Assembly: GCF_002938435.1 (NCBI RefSeq)
Contig: NZ_POQT01000016.1
Coordinates: forward strand, 23,798-87,797
Length of the DNA stretch: 64,000 bases
Direction: 5' to 3'
Source of the DNA: Blastococcus saxobsidens
GTDB lineage: Bacteria > Actinomycetota > Actinomycetes > Mycobacteriales > Geodermatophilaceae
Of this stretch, positions 38,154-49,203 are shown piece by piece. The position numbers and the translations under genes were made by a program. Numbering within the stretch: position 1 is the stretch's first letter; each line of letters opens with the position of its first letter. The notes below the pieces were generated by a model. The model was not told the origin of the DNA. It searched no databases and saw nothing but the letters and a program-made list of their open reading frames with translations.

Positions 38154-39013
38154 GCGCCCCGCCGCTGGACCCGCGCGCCGTCGCCCTGCTCGCCTGCCCG
38201 GTCTGCCGGGCGCCCTTCGAGCTGGATCCCTCCGGGACGGGCGTGCGGTGCGCCGCCGGGCACCGGGTGGACCGCGCTCGGCAGGGGCACCTCACGTTGC
38301 TGCCCCCGGACCGCCGCCCGCCGACGGGCGACTCGGCGGAGATGGTGGCCGACCGGGTGGCCTTCCTCTCGGCCGGTCACTACGACGGCCTGACGGCGGC
38401 GCTGGGCCAGGCCGTCTCCTCGGCGGGGGAGGTGCCGCCCCGCACCGTCCTCGACCTCGGCGGCGGAACCGGCCACCACCTGGCCCGGCTGCTCGACCGG
38501 CTCCCCGGCGCGGTGGGTCTGGTGCTCGACGCCTCCCGCTACGCCGCGCGCCGGGCCGCCCGGGCGCACCCCCGCGCCGCTGCCGTCGTGGCGGACGCCT
38601 GGGCGCGGCTGCCGGTGCTCGACGGCGTCGCCGACCGGGTGCTCGTCGTCTTCGCCCCGCGCAACGGGCCGGAGATCGCCCGGGTGCTGCGACCTGGTGG
38701 TCACCTGGTGGTGGTGACACCGGCTCCCGACCACCTCGCGGAGATCGTCGGCCCGCTCGGGCTGCTCCGCGTCGACCCGGCGAAGGCAGAGCGGCTGGCC
38801 GCCACCCTCGAGCCGCACCTGGCGCGCGTCGGCGGGTCCGCGCACCGCTGGACGGCGTCCGTGCAGCGGGAGGACATCGCCACCCTGGTGGGGATGGGGC
38901 CGCACGCCCGCCACCTCACGCCGGACGGTCTGGCGGCGTCCCTGCGGCATCTCCCGGCGTCCACGCAGCTCACGATCTCGGTCGACGTGACGACGTACGC
39001 GCGCGTCCGGTGA
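38150..39013 (+). CDS. RlmA-like rRNA (guanine-N1)-methyltransferase
   Basis: 287 aa. An N-terminal zinc ribbon ([11 protein letters not shown], then [10 protein letters not shown]) and linker GHLTLLPPD precede a SAM-binding Rossmann fold ([16 protein letters not shown]). This is the RlmA layout. RlmA enzymes methylate G745 or G748 of 23S rRNA; the actinobacterial TlrB-type members act on G748 and affect tylosin resistance. Which position is modified cannot be read. Coupled to the phosphoesterase upstream. Confidence 0.85.
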   Translation: MSAPPLDPRAVALLACPVCRAPFELDPSGTGVRCAAGHRVDRARQGHLTLLPPDRRPPTGDSAEMVADRVAFLSAGHYDGLTAALGQAVSSAGEVPPRTVLDLGGGTGHHLARLLDRLPGAVGLVLDASRYAARRAARAHPRAAAVVADAWARLPVLDGVADRVLVVFAPRNGPEIARVLRPGGHLVVVTPAPDHLAEIVGPLGLLRVDPAKAERLAATLEPHLARVGGSAHRWTASVQREDIATLVGMGPHARHLTPDGLAASLRHLPASTQLTISVDVTTYARVR

Positions 39014-39064
39014 TCGTTCCGCCACGCCCGCCACGCCCGTCCTGAGCCGACGAGCCACACGGTC

Positions 39065-39070
39065 TAAGCT
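39065..39070 (+). promoter_or_regulatory. -10 box of leaderless ctaD
   Basis: TAAGCT ends 7 bp before GTG 39078. Confidence 0.6.
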
Positions 39071-39077
39071 GCCAGCC

Positions 39078-40835
39078 GTGACGATTGCACCGGCGCCCAT
39101 CGTGAGCCGGCCCAGCCCGGCTCACGTGGTCGAGAAGGGCTCGCGGCTGTCGAACCTGCTGCGGACCACCGACCACAAGACCATCGGTCTGATGTACATG
39201 GCCACCTCGTTCGCCTACTTCATCCTGGGCGGACTGATGGCCATGCTGATGCGTGGCGAGCTGGGGCGCCCGGGCCTGCAGTTCCTCTCGCCCGAGCAGT
39301 ACAACCAGCTGGTCACCATGCACGGCACGGTCATGCTGCTGATGTTCGCGACGCCGCTGTTCTTCGCGTTCTCGAACCTGATCATGCCGCTGCAGATCGG
39401 CTCGCCCGACGTCGCGTTCCCGCGGCTGAACGCGTTGTCCTTCTGGCTGTTCTTCTTCGGCAGCCTGATCGCCGTCTCGGGCTTCCTCACGCCGGGTGGC
39501 GCCGCCGACTTCGGCTGGTACGCCTACGCGCCGCTGTCCAACGGCGTGCACTCGCCGGGGCCGGGCGCGAGCCTCTGGTTCGCCGGCCTGGCCGTGAGCG
39601 GTCTGGGCACGATCCTCGGCGCGGTCAACTTCATCGCCACGATCGTCTGCCTCCGCGCGCCGGGCATGACGCTGTTCCGGATGCCGATCTTCGTCTGGAA
39701 CACGCTGATCACCAGCGTTCTCGTCCTCTTCGCGTTCCCGATCCTGACCGCCGCGATCTTCGGCATGCTGGCCGACCGCAACCTCGGCGCCCTCATCTAC
39801 TCGGATGAGAACGGCGGCCCGATGCTGTGGCAGCACCTGTTCTGGTTCTTCGGGCACCCCGAGGTCTACATCATCGCGCTGCCGTTCTTCGGCATCATCA
39901 CCGAGATCATCCCGGTCTTCTCCCGCAAGCCGCTGTTCGGCTACAAGGGCATGGTCTTCGCGACCTGCTCCATCGCCGCGCTGTCGGTGGCCGTGTGGGC
40001 GCACCACATGTTCGCGACCGGCGCCGTGCTGCTGCCGTTCTTCGCCTTCCTGACGTACCTGATCGCCGTGCCCACCGGCATCAAGTTCTTCAACTGGATC
40101 GGCACCATGTGGCGCGGGCAGCTCACCTTCGAGACGCCCATGCTGTTCGCGGTCGGCTTCCTGGTGACCTTCCTCCTCGGTGGGCTCACCGGCGTGCTGC
40201 TGGCCAGCCCGCCGCTGGACTGGCACGTCAACGACAGCTACTTCGTCGTCGCGCACTTCCACTACGTGGTCTTCGGCACCGTCGTGTTCGCCGCCTACGG
40301 CGGCATCTACTTCTGGTTCCCGAAGATGTGCGGCCGGATGATGGACGAGCGGCTGGGGAAGCTGCAGTTCTGGCTGACCTTCATCGGCTTCCACGGCACG
40401 TTCTTGATCCAGCACTGGCTGGGCGCCGAAGGCATGCCGCGCCGGTACGTGGACTACGTGGCCACGGACGGGTTCACGACCATGCATGCGATCTCCACGA
40501 TCTTCTCCTTCGTGCTCGGTGCAGCGACCATCCCGTTCGTCTACAACGTCGTGAAGTCGTGGAAGTACGGGAAGCTCGCGGTCCGCGACGACCCGTGGGG
40601 CCACGGCAACTCGCTGGAGTGGGCGACGTCGTCCCCGCCGCCGCGGCACAACTTCGTCGAGATCCCCAAGATCCGCTCGGAGCGTCCGGCGTTCGAGGCG
40701 CACTATCCGCACCTCCTCCAGCGGCTGCAGGACGAGGCTCACGTCGGCAAGCGGCACGAGCCCTACGCGGGCGTCAGCGAGCTCGGCGGCACCGCCGGCC
40801 GCCGGCAGGGGCCGAACGACCCCGACCCCACCTGA
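39078..40835 (+). CDS. ctaD: Cytochrome c oxidase subunit I (aa3 type)
   Basis: 585 aa with twelve membrane helices. The haem-copper site is intact: low-spin haem His in [21 protein letters not shown] (CuB His and cross-linked Tyr), WAHHMFATG (CuB His pair) and [10 protein letters not shown] (haem a3 and a Hises). It is the catalytic subunit of the terminal oxidase in the cytoplasmic membrane, pumping protons while reducing O2. Subunits II and III are not adjacent. The gene appears leaderless from GTG 39078. Confidence 0.97.
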   Translation: MTIAPAPIVSRPSPAHVVEKGSRLSNLLRTTDHKTIGLMYMATSFAYFILGGLMAMLMRGELGRPGLQFLSPEQYNQLVTMHGTVMLLMFATPLFFAFSNLIMPLQIGSPDVAFPRLNALSFWLFFFGSLIAVSGFLTPGGAADFGWYAYAPLSNGVHSPGPGASLWFAGLAVSGLGTILGAVNFIATIVCLRAPGMTLFRMPIFVWNTLITSVLVLFAFPILTAAIFGMLADRNLGALIYSDENGGPMLWQHLFWFFGHPEVYIIALPFFGIITEIIPVFSRKPLFGYKGMVFATCSIAALSVAVWAHHMFATGAVLLPFFAFLTYLIAVPTGIKFFNWIGTMWRGQLTFETPMLFAVGFLVTFLLGGLTGVLLASPPLDWHVNDSYFVVAHFHYVVFGTVVFAAYGGIYFWFPKMCGRMMDERLGKLQFWLTFIGFHGTFLIQHWLGAEGMPRRYVDYVATDGFTTMHAISTIFSFVLGAATIPFVYNVVKSWKYGKLAVRDDPWGHGNSLEWATSSPPPRHNFVEIPKIRSERPAFEAHYPHLLQRLQDEAHVGKRHEPYAGVSELGGTAGRRQGPNDPDPT

Positions 40836-40841
40836 AAAACA

Positions 40842-40890
40842 CCCCCTGCCCCCCGTCGCTCGCAAGCTCGCGCCGGGGCCCTGCAGGGGG
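40842..40890 (+). repeat. Dyad repeat, copy A (also a terminator of ctaD)
   Basis: CCCCCTGC / GCAGGGGG arms flank a core GCTCGCAAGCTCGC. It follows ctaD by 6 bp and will fold as a strong hairpin. Shares core and arm design with copies B-E. Confidence 0.7.
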
Positions 40891-40966
40891 CCACGGAGAG
40901 GTCCAGGACCACCACGGTCCTGGGCCTCTCGGCGTTTCCCGGGGGTGGGTCAGGCACGATGGCGCC

Positions 40967-42250
40967 GTGCCGCTCCACCCCACACCTCGCCAGCCGTCGG
41001 TCGCCGATCCCGGAGCGGCGCGGGCCGTGCTGACCGTCACCGGCGCCGACCGCCCCGGGGTGACGGCGCAGCTGTTCGGTGCGCTGTCGGCGATCACCGA
41101 CGACAGCCCGGTCGTCGAGGTCCTCGACGTCGAGCAGGTGGTCGTGCACGGGCACCTGGTCCTCGGCGTGGTCGTGGCGGCCCTGACCGCCGACGGGCGC
41201 CCCCCGGCGGACGAGCCGGCCCTGCTGGCGCACCTGGAGCGGGTGGCCGGCGAGGTCGAGGCCGCGGTGGGCGTCCGGGTGACGGTGGAGTCCGCGGGCG
41301 GACCGGTACCCGCACCGGTCCCCGTGGGGCGGCCGCACCACGTGATCGTGCTCGGCCGGCCGGTGCCCCCCGAGGCCGTGGCCGGCGCGGCGCGCGCCGT
41401 GGCCGGCATCGGCGGCAACATCGACGCGATCCGTCGGCTCTCCGACTACCCGGTCACCAGCTTCGAGCTGACCGTCTCCGGGGCGGAGTCCACCGAGCTG
41501 CGCACCGCGCTGGGAGCCGTGGCCGCCGCCACCGGCGCCGACATCGCCGTCGAGCAGGTGGGGGTGGCCCGGCGGAGCAAGCGGCTCATCGTGCTGGACG
41601 TCGACTCCACGCTGGTGCGGGGTGAGGTCATCGACGAGCTGGCCGCCCGTGCGGGGCGTGCGGCCGAGGTCGCCCGCATCACCGCCGCGGCCATGAACGG
41701 CGAGCTCGACTTCGCCGAGTCGCTCCGGGCGCGGGTCGCCGTGCTCGCCGGGCTGCCCGAGGAGGTCCTGGACGAGGTGCGCGAGCACCTGGTGCTGACG
41801 CCCGGGGCGCGCACCCTGATCCGGACCCTGCAGCGGCTCGGCTTCCGCTGCGGCATCGTCAGCGGCGGCTTCACCCAGATCACCGATCCGCTGGCCGAGA
41901 GCCTGGGCCTGGACTTCGCCGCGGCCAACACCCTGGAGGTCGTCGACGGCCGGCTCACCGGGGACCTGGTGGGCGAGATCGTGGACCGGCCGGGAAAGGC
42001 GCGTGCCCTGGCCCGCTTCGCGGAGCAGTACGGCATCCCGCTGGACCAGACCGTGGCGGTCGGCGACGGCGCCAACGACCTGGACATGCTCAACACCGCC
42101 GGTCTGGGCATCGCCTTCAACGCGAAACCGTTCGTGCGGGAGCAGGCCCACACCGCGCTGAACCAGCCCTACCTGGACGCGGTCCTGCAGGTGCTCGGCT
42201 TCTCGCGCGACGAGATCCTCGACGCGGGCGGCCACGATCAGGGAACCTGA
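40967..42250 (+). CDS. serB: Phosphoserine phosphatase with N-terminal ACT domains
   Basis: 427 aa, as in mycobacterial SerB2. ACT-like regulatory domains fill residues about 15-195 (VTGADRPGVTAQLFGAL). The HAD phosphatase domain has the nucleophile and acid Asp211 and Asp213 in LDVDSTLVRGE, then GIVSGGFTQI and VGDGANDLDML. It makes L-serine in the last step of the phosphorylated pathway. GTG 40967 is chosen because it begins just before the ACT domain. Confidence 0.93.
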   Translation: MPLHPTPRQPSVADPGAARAVLTVTGADRPGVTAQLFGALSAITDDSPVVEVLDVEQVVVHGHLVLGVVVAALTADGRPPADEPALLAHLERVAGEVEAAVGVRVTVESAGGPVPAPVPVGRPHHVIVLGRPVPPEAVAGAARAVAGIGGNIDAIRRLSDYPVTSFELTVSGAESTELRTALGAVAAATGADIAVEQVGVARRSKRLIVLDVDSTLVRGEVIDELAARAGRAAEVARITAAAMNGELDFAESLRARVAVLAGLPEEVLDEVREHLVLTPGARTLIRTLQRLGFRCGIVSGGFTQITDPLAESLGLDFAAANTLEVVDGRLTGDLVGEIVDRPGKARALARFAEQYGIPLDQTVAVGDGANDLDMLNTAGLGIAFNAKPFVREQAHTALNQPYLDAVLQVLGFSRDEILDAGGHDQGT

Positions 42251-42260
42251 TCATGGCGCC

Positions 42261-42290
42261 TCCGCCCTCACCGTCTCCGGTGGGGGCGGA
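42261..42290. terminator. Terminator after serB
   Basis: TCCGCCCTCACCG and CGGTGGGGGCGGA pair with one mismatch around a TCTC loop, between convergent serB and the nicotinamidase gene. Confidence 0.75.
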
Positions 42291-42327
42291 CGCCGCGGGA
42301 CGAGGGTGGACGTCGACGCAGCGGCGT

Positions 42328-42894
42328 TCAGGCCGTGCGAGGCGAGCCCTCGAGCTCGACGCCGGCGGTCCGCAGCTGGTCCAGGGCGGCGTCGACCGTG
42401 GCCTCGGCGACGCCGGCGGTGAGCGGCAGCAGCACCCGGGTGGCGAACCCGTGGCCGACCGCGTCGAGCGCGGTGGCCCGGACGCAGTGGTCGGTGGCGA
42501 TGCCCACGACGTCCACGGCGTCCACGCCGCGGGCCCGGAGCCAGTCGGCCAGCGCCGTGCCCTCGCTGCTGGCCTCGAAGCCGGAGTAGGCGGCGGCGTA
42601 CTCGCCCTTGTCGAACACCGCCTCGATCGGCCCGCGGTCCAGCGCCGGGTGCAGTTCCACCCCCTCGGTGCCGACGACGCAGTGCGCCGGCCAGGTCTCC
42701 ACGAAGTCGGGCGCCTGCGCGAAGTGGTGCCCCGGGTCGATGTGGTGGTCGCGGGTGGCCACGACGTGGTCGTAGGCCGTGGACCGGATGTGCGCAGAGA
42801 CGGCGGCCGCGACGGCGGCCCCTCCCGCCACGGCGAGGCTGCCGCCCTCGCAGAAGTCGTTCTGCACGTCCACGACGATCAGAGCTCGGGTCAT
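42328..42894 (-). CDS. pncA: Nicotinamidase
   Basis: 188 aa isochorismatase-fold amidase. The catalytic triad is seen as Asp9 (VVDVQNDF), Lys (VFDKGEYAA) and Cys (GIATDHCVRATALDA). Metal ligands are in TRDHHIDPGHHF. It converts nicotinamide to nicotinate. It is downstream of the nicotinate phosphoribosyltransferase gene on the same strand, giving two successive steps of NAD salvage. A dyad repeat lies in the gap. Confidence 0.93.
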   Translation of the reverse strand: MTRALIVVDVQNDFCEGGSLAVAGGAAVAAAVSAHIRSTAYDHVVATRDHHIDPGHHFAQAPDFVETWPAHCVVGTEGVELHPALDRGPIEAVFDKGEYAAAYSGFEASSEGTALADWLRARGVDAVDVVGIATDHCVRATALDAVGHGFATRVLLPLTAGVAEATVDAALDQLRTAGVELEGSPRTA

Positions 42895-42925
42895 GGGATG
42901 GTGGTCCTTTCCGCTCGTTCTTCGG

Positions 42926-42974
42926 CCCCGTCCGGAGGCTCGCCCCGAGCGTGCGAGGGGCGAGGGGGACGGGG
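42926..42974 (-). repeat. Dyad repeat, copy B
   Basis: Outer arms CCCCGTCC / GGACGGGG and inner arms CTCGCCCC / GGGGCGAG enclose GAGCGTGCGAG (core CTCGCACGCTC on the minus strand). It lies between pncB and pncA. Confidence 0.75.
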
Positions 42975-42989
42975 TCCTTCTGCTCCGGG

Positions 42990-44273
42990 TCAGGCGGGAA
43001 CGGTCTCGAGGGCGGGCTCACCGCGGGACAGCGCCCACGCTTCCGCGGGCAGGGCCTCGCGCACCCGGGCGTGGTGGTCCCTGGCCGTGCGCAGGGCCTG
43101 CGCCGGGGAGGCGTGGTCGCACAGCTCCCCATCGCGCACCAGGGGGACGACGAGGTCGCGGTCACCGTCGCTGGGCAGGATCGGTGAGCTGCTGACCACC
43201 TCGGCGGTCGCGGTGCCGTCGGCGGCGTGCCGGCGCACGGCGGACTTGCGGCCGCCGACGGAGTTCTTGCCCTCGGAGCGCTTGGCCACCGGCACCCCGT
43301 CCCGCTCGACGAGCTTGTAGACCATCCCGGCCGTCGGTGCCCCGGACCCGGTCACCAGCGAGGTGCCCACGCCGTAGCCGTCGACCGGCGCCGCCATGAG
43401 GCCGGCGATGGCGTACTCGTCGAGGTCGCTCGTGACGATGACCCGGGTCCGCGTCGCGCCGAGGGAGTCCAGCAGCTGCCGGGCGCGGGCCGCCAGCGTC
43501 GGCAGGTCACCGGAGTCCAGCCGGATGCCACCGAGCTCGGGACCGGCCACCTCGACGGCGGTGCGGATCCCCTGCTCGACGTCGTAGGTGTCCACGAGCA
43601 GCGTCGTCCCGACGCCCAGGGTGTCGATCTGCGCCCGGAACGCGGCCCGCTCGTCGTCGTGCAGCAGCGTGAAGGCGTGCGCGCTGGTGCCGGTGGTCGG
43701 TACCCCGTACCGGCGGCCGGCCTCCAGGTTGGAGCTGGCGCCGAAGCCGACCAGGTGCGCGGCGCGCGCCGCGGCCACCGCCGCTTCCTCGTGGGTGCGC
43801 CGCGAGCCCATCTCGATGCACGGCCGCTCGCACGCGGCGGCCACCATCCGCGCCGCCGCCGAGGCGATCGCCGAGTCGTGGTTGAGGATCGACAGGGCGA
43901 GGGTCTCCAGCAGCACGCCCTCGGCGAACGACGCCCGCACGGTGAGCACGGGGGAGCCCGGGAAGAACAGCTCGCCCTCCGCGTAGCCGTCGATGTCCCC
44001 GGAGAACCGGAAGTCGGCCAGCCAGTCCAGGAGCCGCTCGTCGGTCAGCCCCTGGGCGCGCAGCGCGGAGAGCTCGTCCTCGCCGAAGCGGAAGCCGGGC
44101 AGTGCCTCCAGCAGGCGACCGGTGCCGGCCAGCACGCCGTAGCGGCGGCCGTGGGGGAGTCGTCGGGCGAAGACCTCGAACACGCAGTCGCGGGCCGCCG
44201 TGCCGTCGGCGAGCGCCGCCGCCAGCATGGTCAGCTCGTAGCGGTCGGTGAGCAGCGCGGTCGCCGTCGGCAT
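42990..44273 (-). CDS. pncB: Nicotinate phosphoribosyltransferase
   Basis: 427 aa: LLTDRYELTMLAAAL at the start, FPGSPVLTVRASFAEG, the phosphorylated-His region IEMGSRRTHEEAAVAAA, GIRLDSGDL and VYKLVERDG. It joins nicotinate to PRPP with ATP hydrolysis (Preiss-Handler NAD salvage). ATG 44273. Divergent from clpS by 59 bp, the same arrangement as pncB1/clpS (Rv1330c/Rv1331) in M. tuberculosis. Confidence 0.95.
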   Translation of the reverse strand: MPTATALLTDRYELTMLAAALADGTAARDCVFEVFARRLPHGRRYGVLAGTGRLLEALPGFRFGEDELSALRAQGLTDERLLDWLADFRFSGDIDGYAEGELFFPGSPVLTVRASFAEGVLLETLALSILNHDSAIASAAARMVAAACERPCIEMGSRRTHEEAAVAAARAAHLVGFGASSNLEAGRRYGVPTTGTSAHAFTLLHDDERAAFRAQIDTLGVGTTLLVDTYDVEQGIRTAVEVAGPELGGIRLDSGDLPTLAARARQLLDSLGATRTRVIVTSDLDEYAIAGLMAAPVDGYGVGTSLVTGSGAPTAGMVYKLVERDGVPVAKRSEGKNSVGGRKSAVRRHAADGTATAEVVSSSPILPSDGDRDLVVPLVRDGELCDHASPAQALRTARDHHARVREALPAEAWALSRGEPALETVPA

Positions 44274-44320
44274 GGCTCCGGAGCGTAGGCGGACCGCGGT
44301 GCGCGGGCAGCGCCGCGCCT

Positions 44321-44326
44321 TAAGCT
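44321..44326 (+). promoter_or_regulatory. -10 box of leaderless clpS
   Basis: TAAGCT ends 6 bp before GTG 44333. Confidence 0.6.
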
Positions 44327-44332
44327 GGACCC

Positions 44333-44629
44333 GTGGCCGGACCCATGGCGCCGACATGGACGCCCGAGAGCACCGTCGAGGAGCACAGCGACCTCGACCG
44401 GCCGTGGGTGACCATCGTCTGGAACGACCCCGTCAACCTGATGACCTACGTGACCTTCGTGCTGCAGGAGCTCTTCGGCTACGACGAGGCGAAGGCGACC
44501 GAGCTCATGCTGCAGGTGCACCACGAGGGCAGGGCGATCGTCAGCTCCGGGCCGCGGGAGCGGATGGAGCACGACACCAGCCGGCTGCACGCCTACGGCC
44601 TGTGGGCCAGCTACCAGAAGGACTCGTGA
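44333..44629 (+). CDS. clpS: ClpS protease adaptor
   Basis: 98 aa. The core [20 protein letters not shown] and [18 protein letters not shown] carry the N-degron pocket residues of the family. It binds N-end-rule substrates and passes them to ClpC/ClpP. The N-terminal 20 residues are disordered, as usual. Probably leaderless; first of a same-strand run matching the mycobacterial order clpS-DUF2017-...-mec-cysO-cysM. Confidence 0.93.
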   Translation: MAGPMAPTWTPESTVEEHSDLDRPWVTIVWNDPVNLMTYVTFVLQELFGYDEAKATELMLQVHHEGRAIVSSGPRERMEHDTSRLHAYGLWASYQKDS

Positions 44630-44690
44630 CCCGTCACCCGGGCGGGGCACGGTGGGGAGCCGAGACGGCGATTGCCGGCGAAGGAGTGCT

Positions 44691-45188
44691 GTGAAGCCGT
44701 TCCGTGCCCGCGGTGACCAGCTGGTCGCCCGCCTGGACCGTGCCGAGGCCGGCATCGTCGGCCTGCTGCTGGACCAGCTGGAGCAGCTGCTGGCCGCCGA
44801 CGCGACCGATGTGGCGGACGACCCCGTGCTCGAGCGGCTGTTCCCGCCGGGGCACCGGGTCGACCGCGAGATCGCCCAGGACTTCCGCGAGATGACCGAG
44901 GAGTCGCTGCGCAGCGGCAAGGCGGACGACCTCGCCACGGTGCGGGCCACCCTGCCGGCCGACGGCGGCGAGATCCGCCTGGACCCGGACCAGGCGGGCG
45001 CCTGGCTGCGCACCAGCAACGACCTGCGGCTGGCGCTGGGCACGCGGCTGGACATCGGCGAGGACACCGGGCCGCCGGAGGAGATCGTCGACGAGACCGA
45101 TCACCAGCTGGCGGTCTACTACTGGCTCACCGCCGTGCAGGGCTCGCTCGTCGACGCCCTGGTCGCCGCTCGCGCCGGGCGAAGGTGA
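44691..45188 (+). CDS. DUF2017 family protein (Rv1332-like)
   Basis: 165 aa, mostly helical and acidic (LVARLDRAEAGIVGLLLDQL, then VDREIAQDFREMTEESLRSG). It follows clpS as in other actinobacteria. Function unknown; a link to ClpS/ClpC proteolysis rests on context only. GTG 44691 follows GAAGGAG. The 3' end overlaps a convergent membrane protein gene by 62 bp. Confidence 0.87.
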   Translation: MKPFRARGDQLVARLDRAEAGIVGLLLDQLEQLLAADATDVADDPVLERLFPPGHRVDREIAQDFREMTEESLRSGKADDLATVRATLPADGGEIRLDPDQAGAWLRTSNDLRLALGTRLDIGEDTGPPEEIVDETDHQLAVYYWLTAVQGSLVDALVAARAGRR

Positions 45189-45504
45189 GCAGGGCCAGCG
45201 CCGCCATCAGCAGGTCGAGGACGAAGAGCACGTAGACCATGCCGTGCAGCTCGACGCCGACGACCATCGCGCCGATCGTCGACAGCAGGACGACCCCCGA
45301 GACCAGGAGCAGCAGCAGCAGGAGCAGCGCGCGCAGCAGCACGATGGTGACGACCGAGGCGCGATCGCCCGGCTCGGCGGCGTTGTACCCGCGGTGCCGG
45401 AAGAGCCCCTTCCCGCCCAGGACGAGGGCGGGCAGCGCCAGCAGCAGGACGCCGACGATCAGCAACGGGGGGACCAACACGACGGCGACCGTATCGCTCT
45501 TCAC
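45127..45504 (-). CDS. Small polytopic membrane protein
   Basis: 125 aa from GTG 45504. Three hydrophobic segments (VLVPPLLIVGVLLLALPALV, a Leu-rich second span LLRALLLLLLLLVSGVVLL, and VYVLFVLDLLMAALALL) precede an Arg-rich tail. Its end overlaps the DUF2017 gene on the opposite strand, and its start abuts dyad repeat copy C. The frame is well defined and membrane-like, but no family is recognised. Confidence 0.6.
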   Translation of the reverse strand: MKSDTVAVVLVPPLLIVGVLLLALPALVLGGKGLFRHRGYNAAEPGDRASVVTIVLLRALLLLLLLLVSGVVLLSTIGAMVVGVELHGMVYVLFVLDLLMAALALLTFARRERRPGRRRASPARR

Positions 45505-45511
45505 CGTATGG

Positions 45512-45564
45512 CCCTGCTGCAGGGACCCGGCCGCGAGCTTGCGAGGGGTCGGGAGGCAGCAGGG
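45512..45564 (-). repeat. Dyad repeat, copy C
   Basis: Arms CCCTGCTGC / GCAGCAGGG and inner GACCC / GGGTC enclose GCGAGCTTGCGAG (core CTCGCAAGCTCGC on the minus strand). It lies in the divergent gap just before the mec promoter. Confidence 0.75.
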
Positions 45565-45573
45565 TCCTTCCAC

Positions 45574-45579
45574 TAGACT
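45574..45579 (+). promoter_or_regulatory. -10 box of leaderless mec
   Basis: TAGACT ends 6 bp before GTG 45586. Confidence 0.6.
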
Positions 45580-45585
45580 GCCCCC

Positions 45586-46071
45586 GTGCTGCGCATCGCC
45601 CGCGCGACCTACGACGCCATCGTGGCCCACGCCCGGCAGGACCATCCGGACGAGGCCTGTGGCGTCGTCGCCGGTCCTGAGGGGACCGATCGCCCTGAGC
45701 GCGTCGTCCCGATGCTCAACGCGGCCCGCTCGCCGACGTTCTACGAGTTCGACAGCACCGACCTGCTGGCGCTCTACCGCGAGCTCGACGACCGGGACGA
45801 GTGGGCCGTGGTCGTCTACCACTCGCACACCGCCACCGAGGCCTACCCGTCGCGGACCGACGTCGGCTACGCGTCCGGCCCGGCCGCGGACCCGCGCACC
45901 CACTACGTCCTCGTCTCCACCCGGCACCACGGGCCGGAGACCGGCCTGTCCGGTGACGAGGTCGAATTCCGCAGCTACCGCATCGTCGACGGGGAGGTGT
46001 CGGAGGAGGAGGTCGAGATCGTCGAGACCCACCTGTTCGGGCACTCGCCGACGACCGTCGTCTACGACTGA
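45586..46071 (+). CDS. mec: JAMM metallopeptidase (Mec-like, CysO-cysteine hydrolase)
   Basis: 161 aa. The JAMM zinc site is complete: Glu23 (EACGVV) and HSHTATEAYPSRTD, with His79, His81, Ser89 and Asp92. In M. tuberculosis Mec releases cysteine from the CysO-cysteine adduct in the O-phosphoserine pathway. The order mec-cysO-cysM is conserved here. A dyad repeat lies between mec and cysO. Confidence 0.93.
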   Translation: MLRIARATYDAIVAHARQDHPDEACGVVAGPEGTDRPERVVPMLNAARSPTFYEFDSTDLLALYRELDDRDEWAVVVYHSHTATEAYPSRTDVGYASGPAADPRTHYVLVSTRHHGPETGLSGDEVEFRSYRIVDGEVSEEEVEIVETHLFGHSPTTVVYD

Positions 46072-46078
46072 AAGAGGA

Positions 46079-46127
46079 CCCCGTCCTCCTCATCCCTCGC
46101 ACGCTCGGGACGAGCCTCTGGACGGGG
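46079..46127 (+). repeat. Dyad repeat, copy D
   Basis: Outer arms CCCCGTCC / GGACGGGG flank core CTCGCACGCTCG, in the mec-cysO gap. Closest to copy B, in the opposite orientation. Confidence 0.75.
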
Positions 46128-46233
46128 CCGCCCGCGGAATGCTCAGCCGAACACGGCTGTTTCCGCAAGCAGACGCACCACCGCTGCCGCGCGCAGCGCC
46201 CCCGACATCCCACGTCCCGAGGAGAAGCACGCC

Positions 46234-47512
<1,279 letters not shown>

Positions 47513-47563
47513 GCCCCTCACCGGCGCCCCCCGGCCGTGCGGGCGGTCGTCGGAGGCGGCGGC

Positions 47564-47569
47564 TAGCCT
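47564..47569 (+). promoter_or_regulatory. -10 box upstream of murI
   Basis: TAGCCT ends 10 bp before ATG 47580; a near-leaderless transcript is likely. Confidence 0.45.
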
Positions 47570-47579
47570 GACCGGCGAC

Positions 47580-48413
47580 ATGGGGACGACGGCAGCCGGG
47601 CGCGGAGCAGACGCGCCGATCGGCATCTTCGACTCGGGCGTCGGTGGGCTCACCGTCGCCCGCGCCGTGCTGGACCAGCTGCCGAACGAGGCCGTCCGCT
47701 ACATCGGTGACACGGCGAACGGCCCCTACGGCCCCCTGCCCATCGCCGAGGTGCGCCGGCACTCGCTGGCGGTCATGGACGAGCTCGTCGACAGCGGCGT
47801 GAAGATGCTCGTCGTCGCCTGCAACTCGGCCAGCGCGGCCTCCCTGCGCGACGCCCGCGAGCGGTACGACGTGCCGGTCGTCGAGGTGGTGCTGCCCGCC
47901 GTGCGGCGGGCGATCGCCGCCTCGCGCACCGGCCGGATCGGTGTCATCGGCACCCAGGCGACGGTCACCAGCGGCGCCTACGACGACGCGTTCGCCGCGG
48001 CCCCGCACGTCACCGTGACGTCCGCGGCGTGCCCGAGCTTCGTCGACTTCGTGGAGCGGGGCGTGACCAGCGGCCGCCAGCTGGTGGGCCTCGCGCAGTC
48101 CTACCTCGACCCGCTGCTGGTCGCCGGCGTCGACACCGTCGTCCTGGGCTGCACGCACTACCCGCTGCTGACCGGCGTGATCTCCCTCGTCATGGGTGAC
48201 GACGCCACGCTCGTGTCGAGCGCCGAGGAGACGGCCAAGGACGTGTACCGGGTGCTGACCAACGCCGACCTGCTGCGCGACGAGGACGCCCCGCCGCCGT
48301 CGCACGCCTTCCTGGCCACCGGGGACCCGGAACCGTTCGCCCGGCTGGGCCGGCGCTTCCTGGGCCCGGAGGTCGGCTCTGTGCTGCGGGCCGGGACGGT
48401 GGGCGCCGCGTGA
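47580..48413 (+). CDS. murI: Glutamate racemase
   Basis: 277 aa. [18 protein letters not shown] precedes the two catalytic Cys regions [10 protein letters not shown] and [11 protein letters not shown], separated by about 110 residues as usual. It makes D-glutamate for peptidoglycan. The stop overlaps the next GTG (GTGA). The rhomboid gene that separates cysM and murI in M. tuberculosis is absent. Confidence 0.96.
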   Translation: MGTTAAGRGADAPIGIFDSGVGGLTVARAVLDQLPNEAVRYIGDTANGPYGPLPIAEVRRHSLAVMDELVDSGVKMLVVACNSASAASLRDARERYDVPVVEVVLPAVRRAIAASRTGRIGVIGTQATVTSGAYDDAFAAAPHVTVTSAACPSFVDFVERGVTSGRQLVGLAQSYLDPLLVAGVDTVVLGCTHYPLLTGVISLVMGDDATLVSSAEETAKDVYRVLTNADLLRDEDAPPPSHAFLATGDPEPFARLGRRFLGPEVGSVLRAGTVGAA

Positions 48414-49153
48414 AGCTGACGGTCATCGGTTGCTGCGGCAGCGGCCCGGGCCCCGACTCCCCGGCGTCCAGCTACCTGGTCGAGCACGACGGGTACCGGC
48501 TGCTGCTGGACCTGGGCAACGGTGCCTTCGGGGCCCTGCAGGCGATCGTCGACCCGGGGTCCATCGACGCCGTGTTCCTCTCCCACCTGCACGCCGACCA
48601 CTGCCTGGACGTGGCCCCGCTCGTCGTCTGGCACCGCTATTCGGGCCGGTCGCGACGCTCGCTCGTGCCGCTGTACGCGCCGGTGGGCGCCGAGCGCCGC
48701 CTGGCACTGGCCTACGACATGGACGGCGACGGGCTGACCGACGTCCTCGACTTCGTCCCCGTGGGCCCGGGCGCCCTGACGATCGGGCCGTTCGCGGTGG
48801 AGCTGGCCCGCACGGCGCATCCCGTCGAGTGCTATGCCATCCGGCTGACCGCCGGCGGGCGGACCCTCGTCTACACCGGCGACACCGGGCCGAGCGATCA
48901 CGTCGTGGAGCTGGCGCGCGGCGCCGACGTGCTGCTGGCCGAGGCCGCGCACCCGGACAACGCCCCCGACCAGCCGCCGGGGCTGCACCTGACCGGGCGG
49001 CAGGCCGCTCAGCACGCCGCTGCTGCCGGCGTCGGGCGTCTGCTGCTGACCCACGTCCCGGCCTGGGTCGACCACATCGGGCAGCTGTTCGCGGCCAGCT
49101 CGGTCTTCTCCGAGACCGAACTGGTGCGTCCGGGCGGGGTCTACGACATCTAG
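48410..49153 (+). CDS. MBL-fold hydrolase (Rv1339-like, class II cyclic-nucleotide phosphodiesterase type)
   Basis: 247 aa metallo-beta-lactamase fold: [14 protein letters not shown] carries the HxHxDH motif, TAHPVE and [11 protein letters not shown] further metal ligands, and LLLTHVPAW the last His. Its place after murI matches M. tuberculosis Rv1339, reported to degrade cAMP; a similar role is inferred. GTG 48410 overlaps the murI stop. Confidence 0.87.
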   Translation: MKLTVIGCCGSGPGPDSPASSYLVEHDGYRLLLDLGNGAFGALQAIVDPGSIDAVFLSHLHADHCLDVAPLVVWHRYSGRSRRSLVPLYAPVGAERRLALAYDMDGDGLTDVLDFVPVGPGALTIGPFAVELARTAHPVECYAIRLTAGGRTLVYTGDTGPSDHVVELARGADVLLAEAAHPDNAPDQPPGLHLTGRQAAQHAAAAGVGRLLLTHVPAWVDHIGQLFAASSVFSETELVRPGGVYDI

Positions 49154-49203
49154 ACCGCCCTACCGGGGGCCCGCGGTTGCTCCCGCTCCTCCGTCCGGGC
49201 AGC

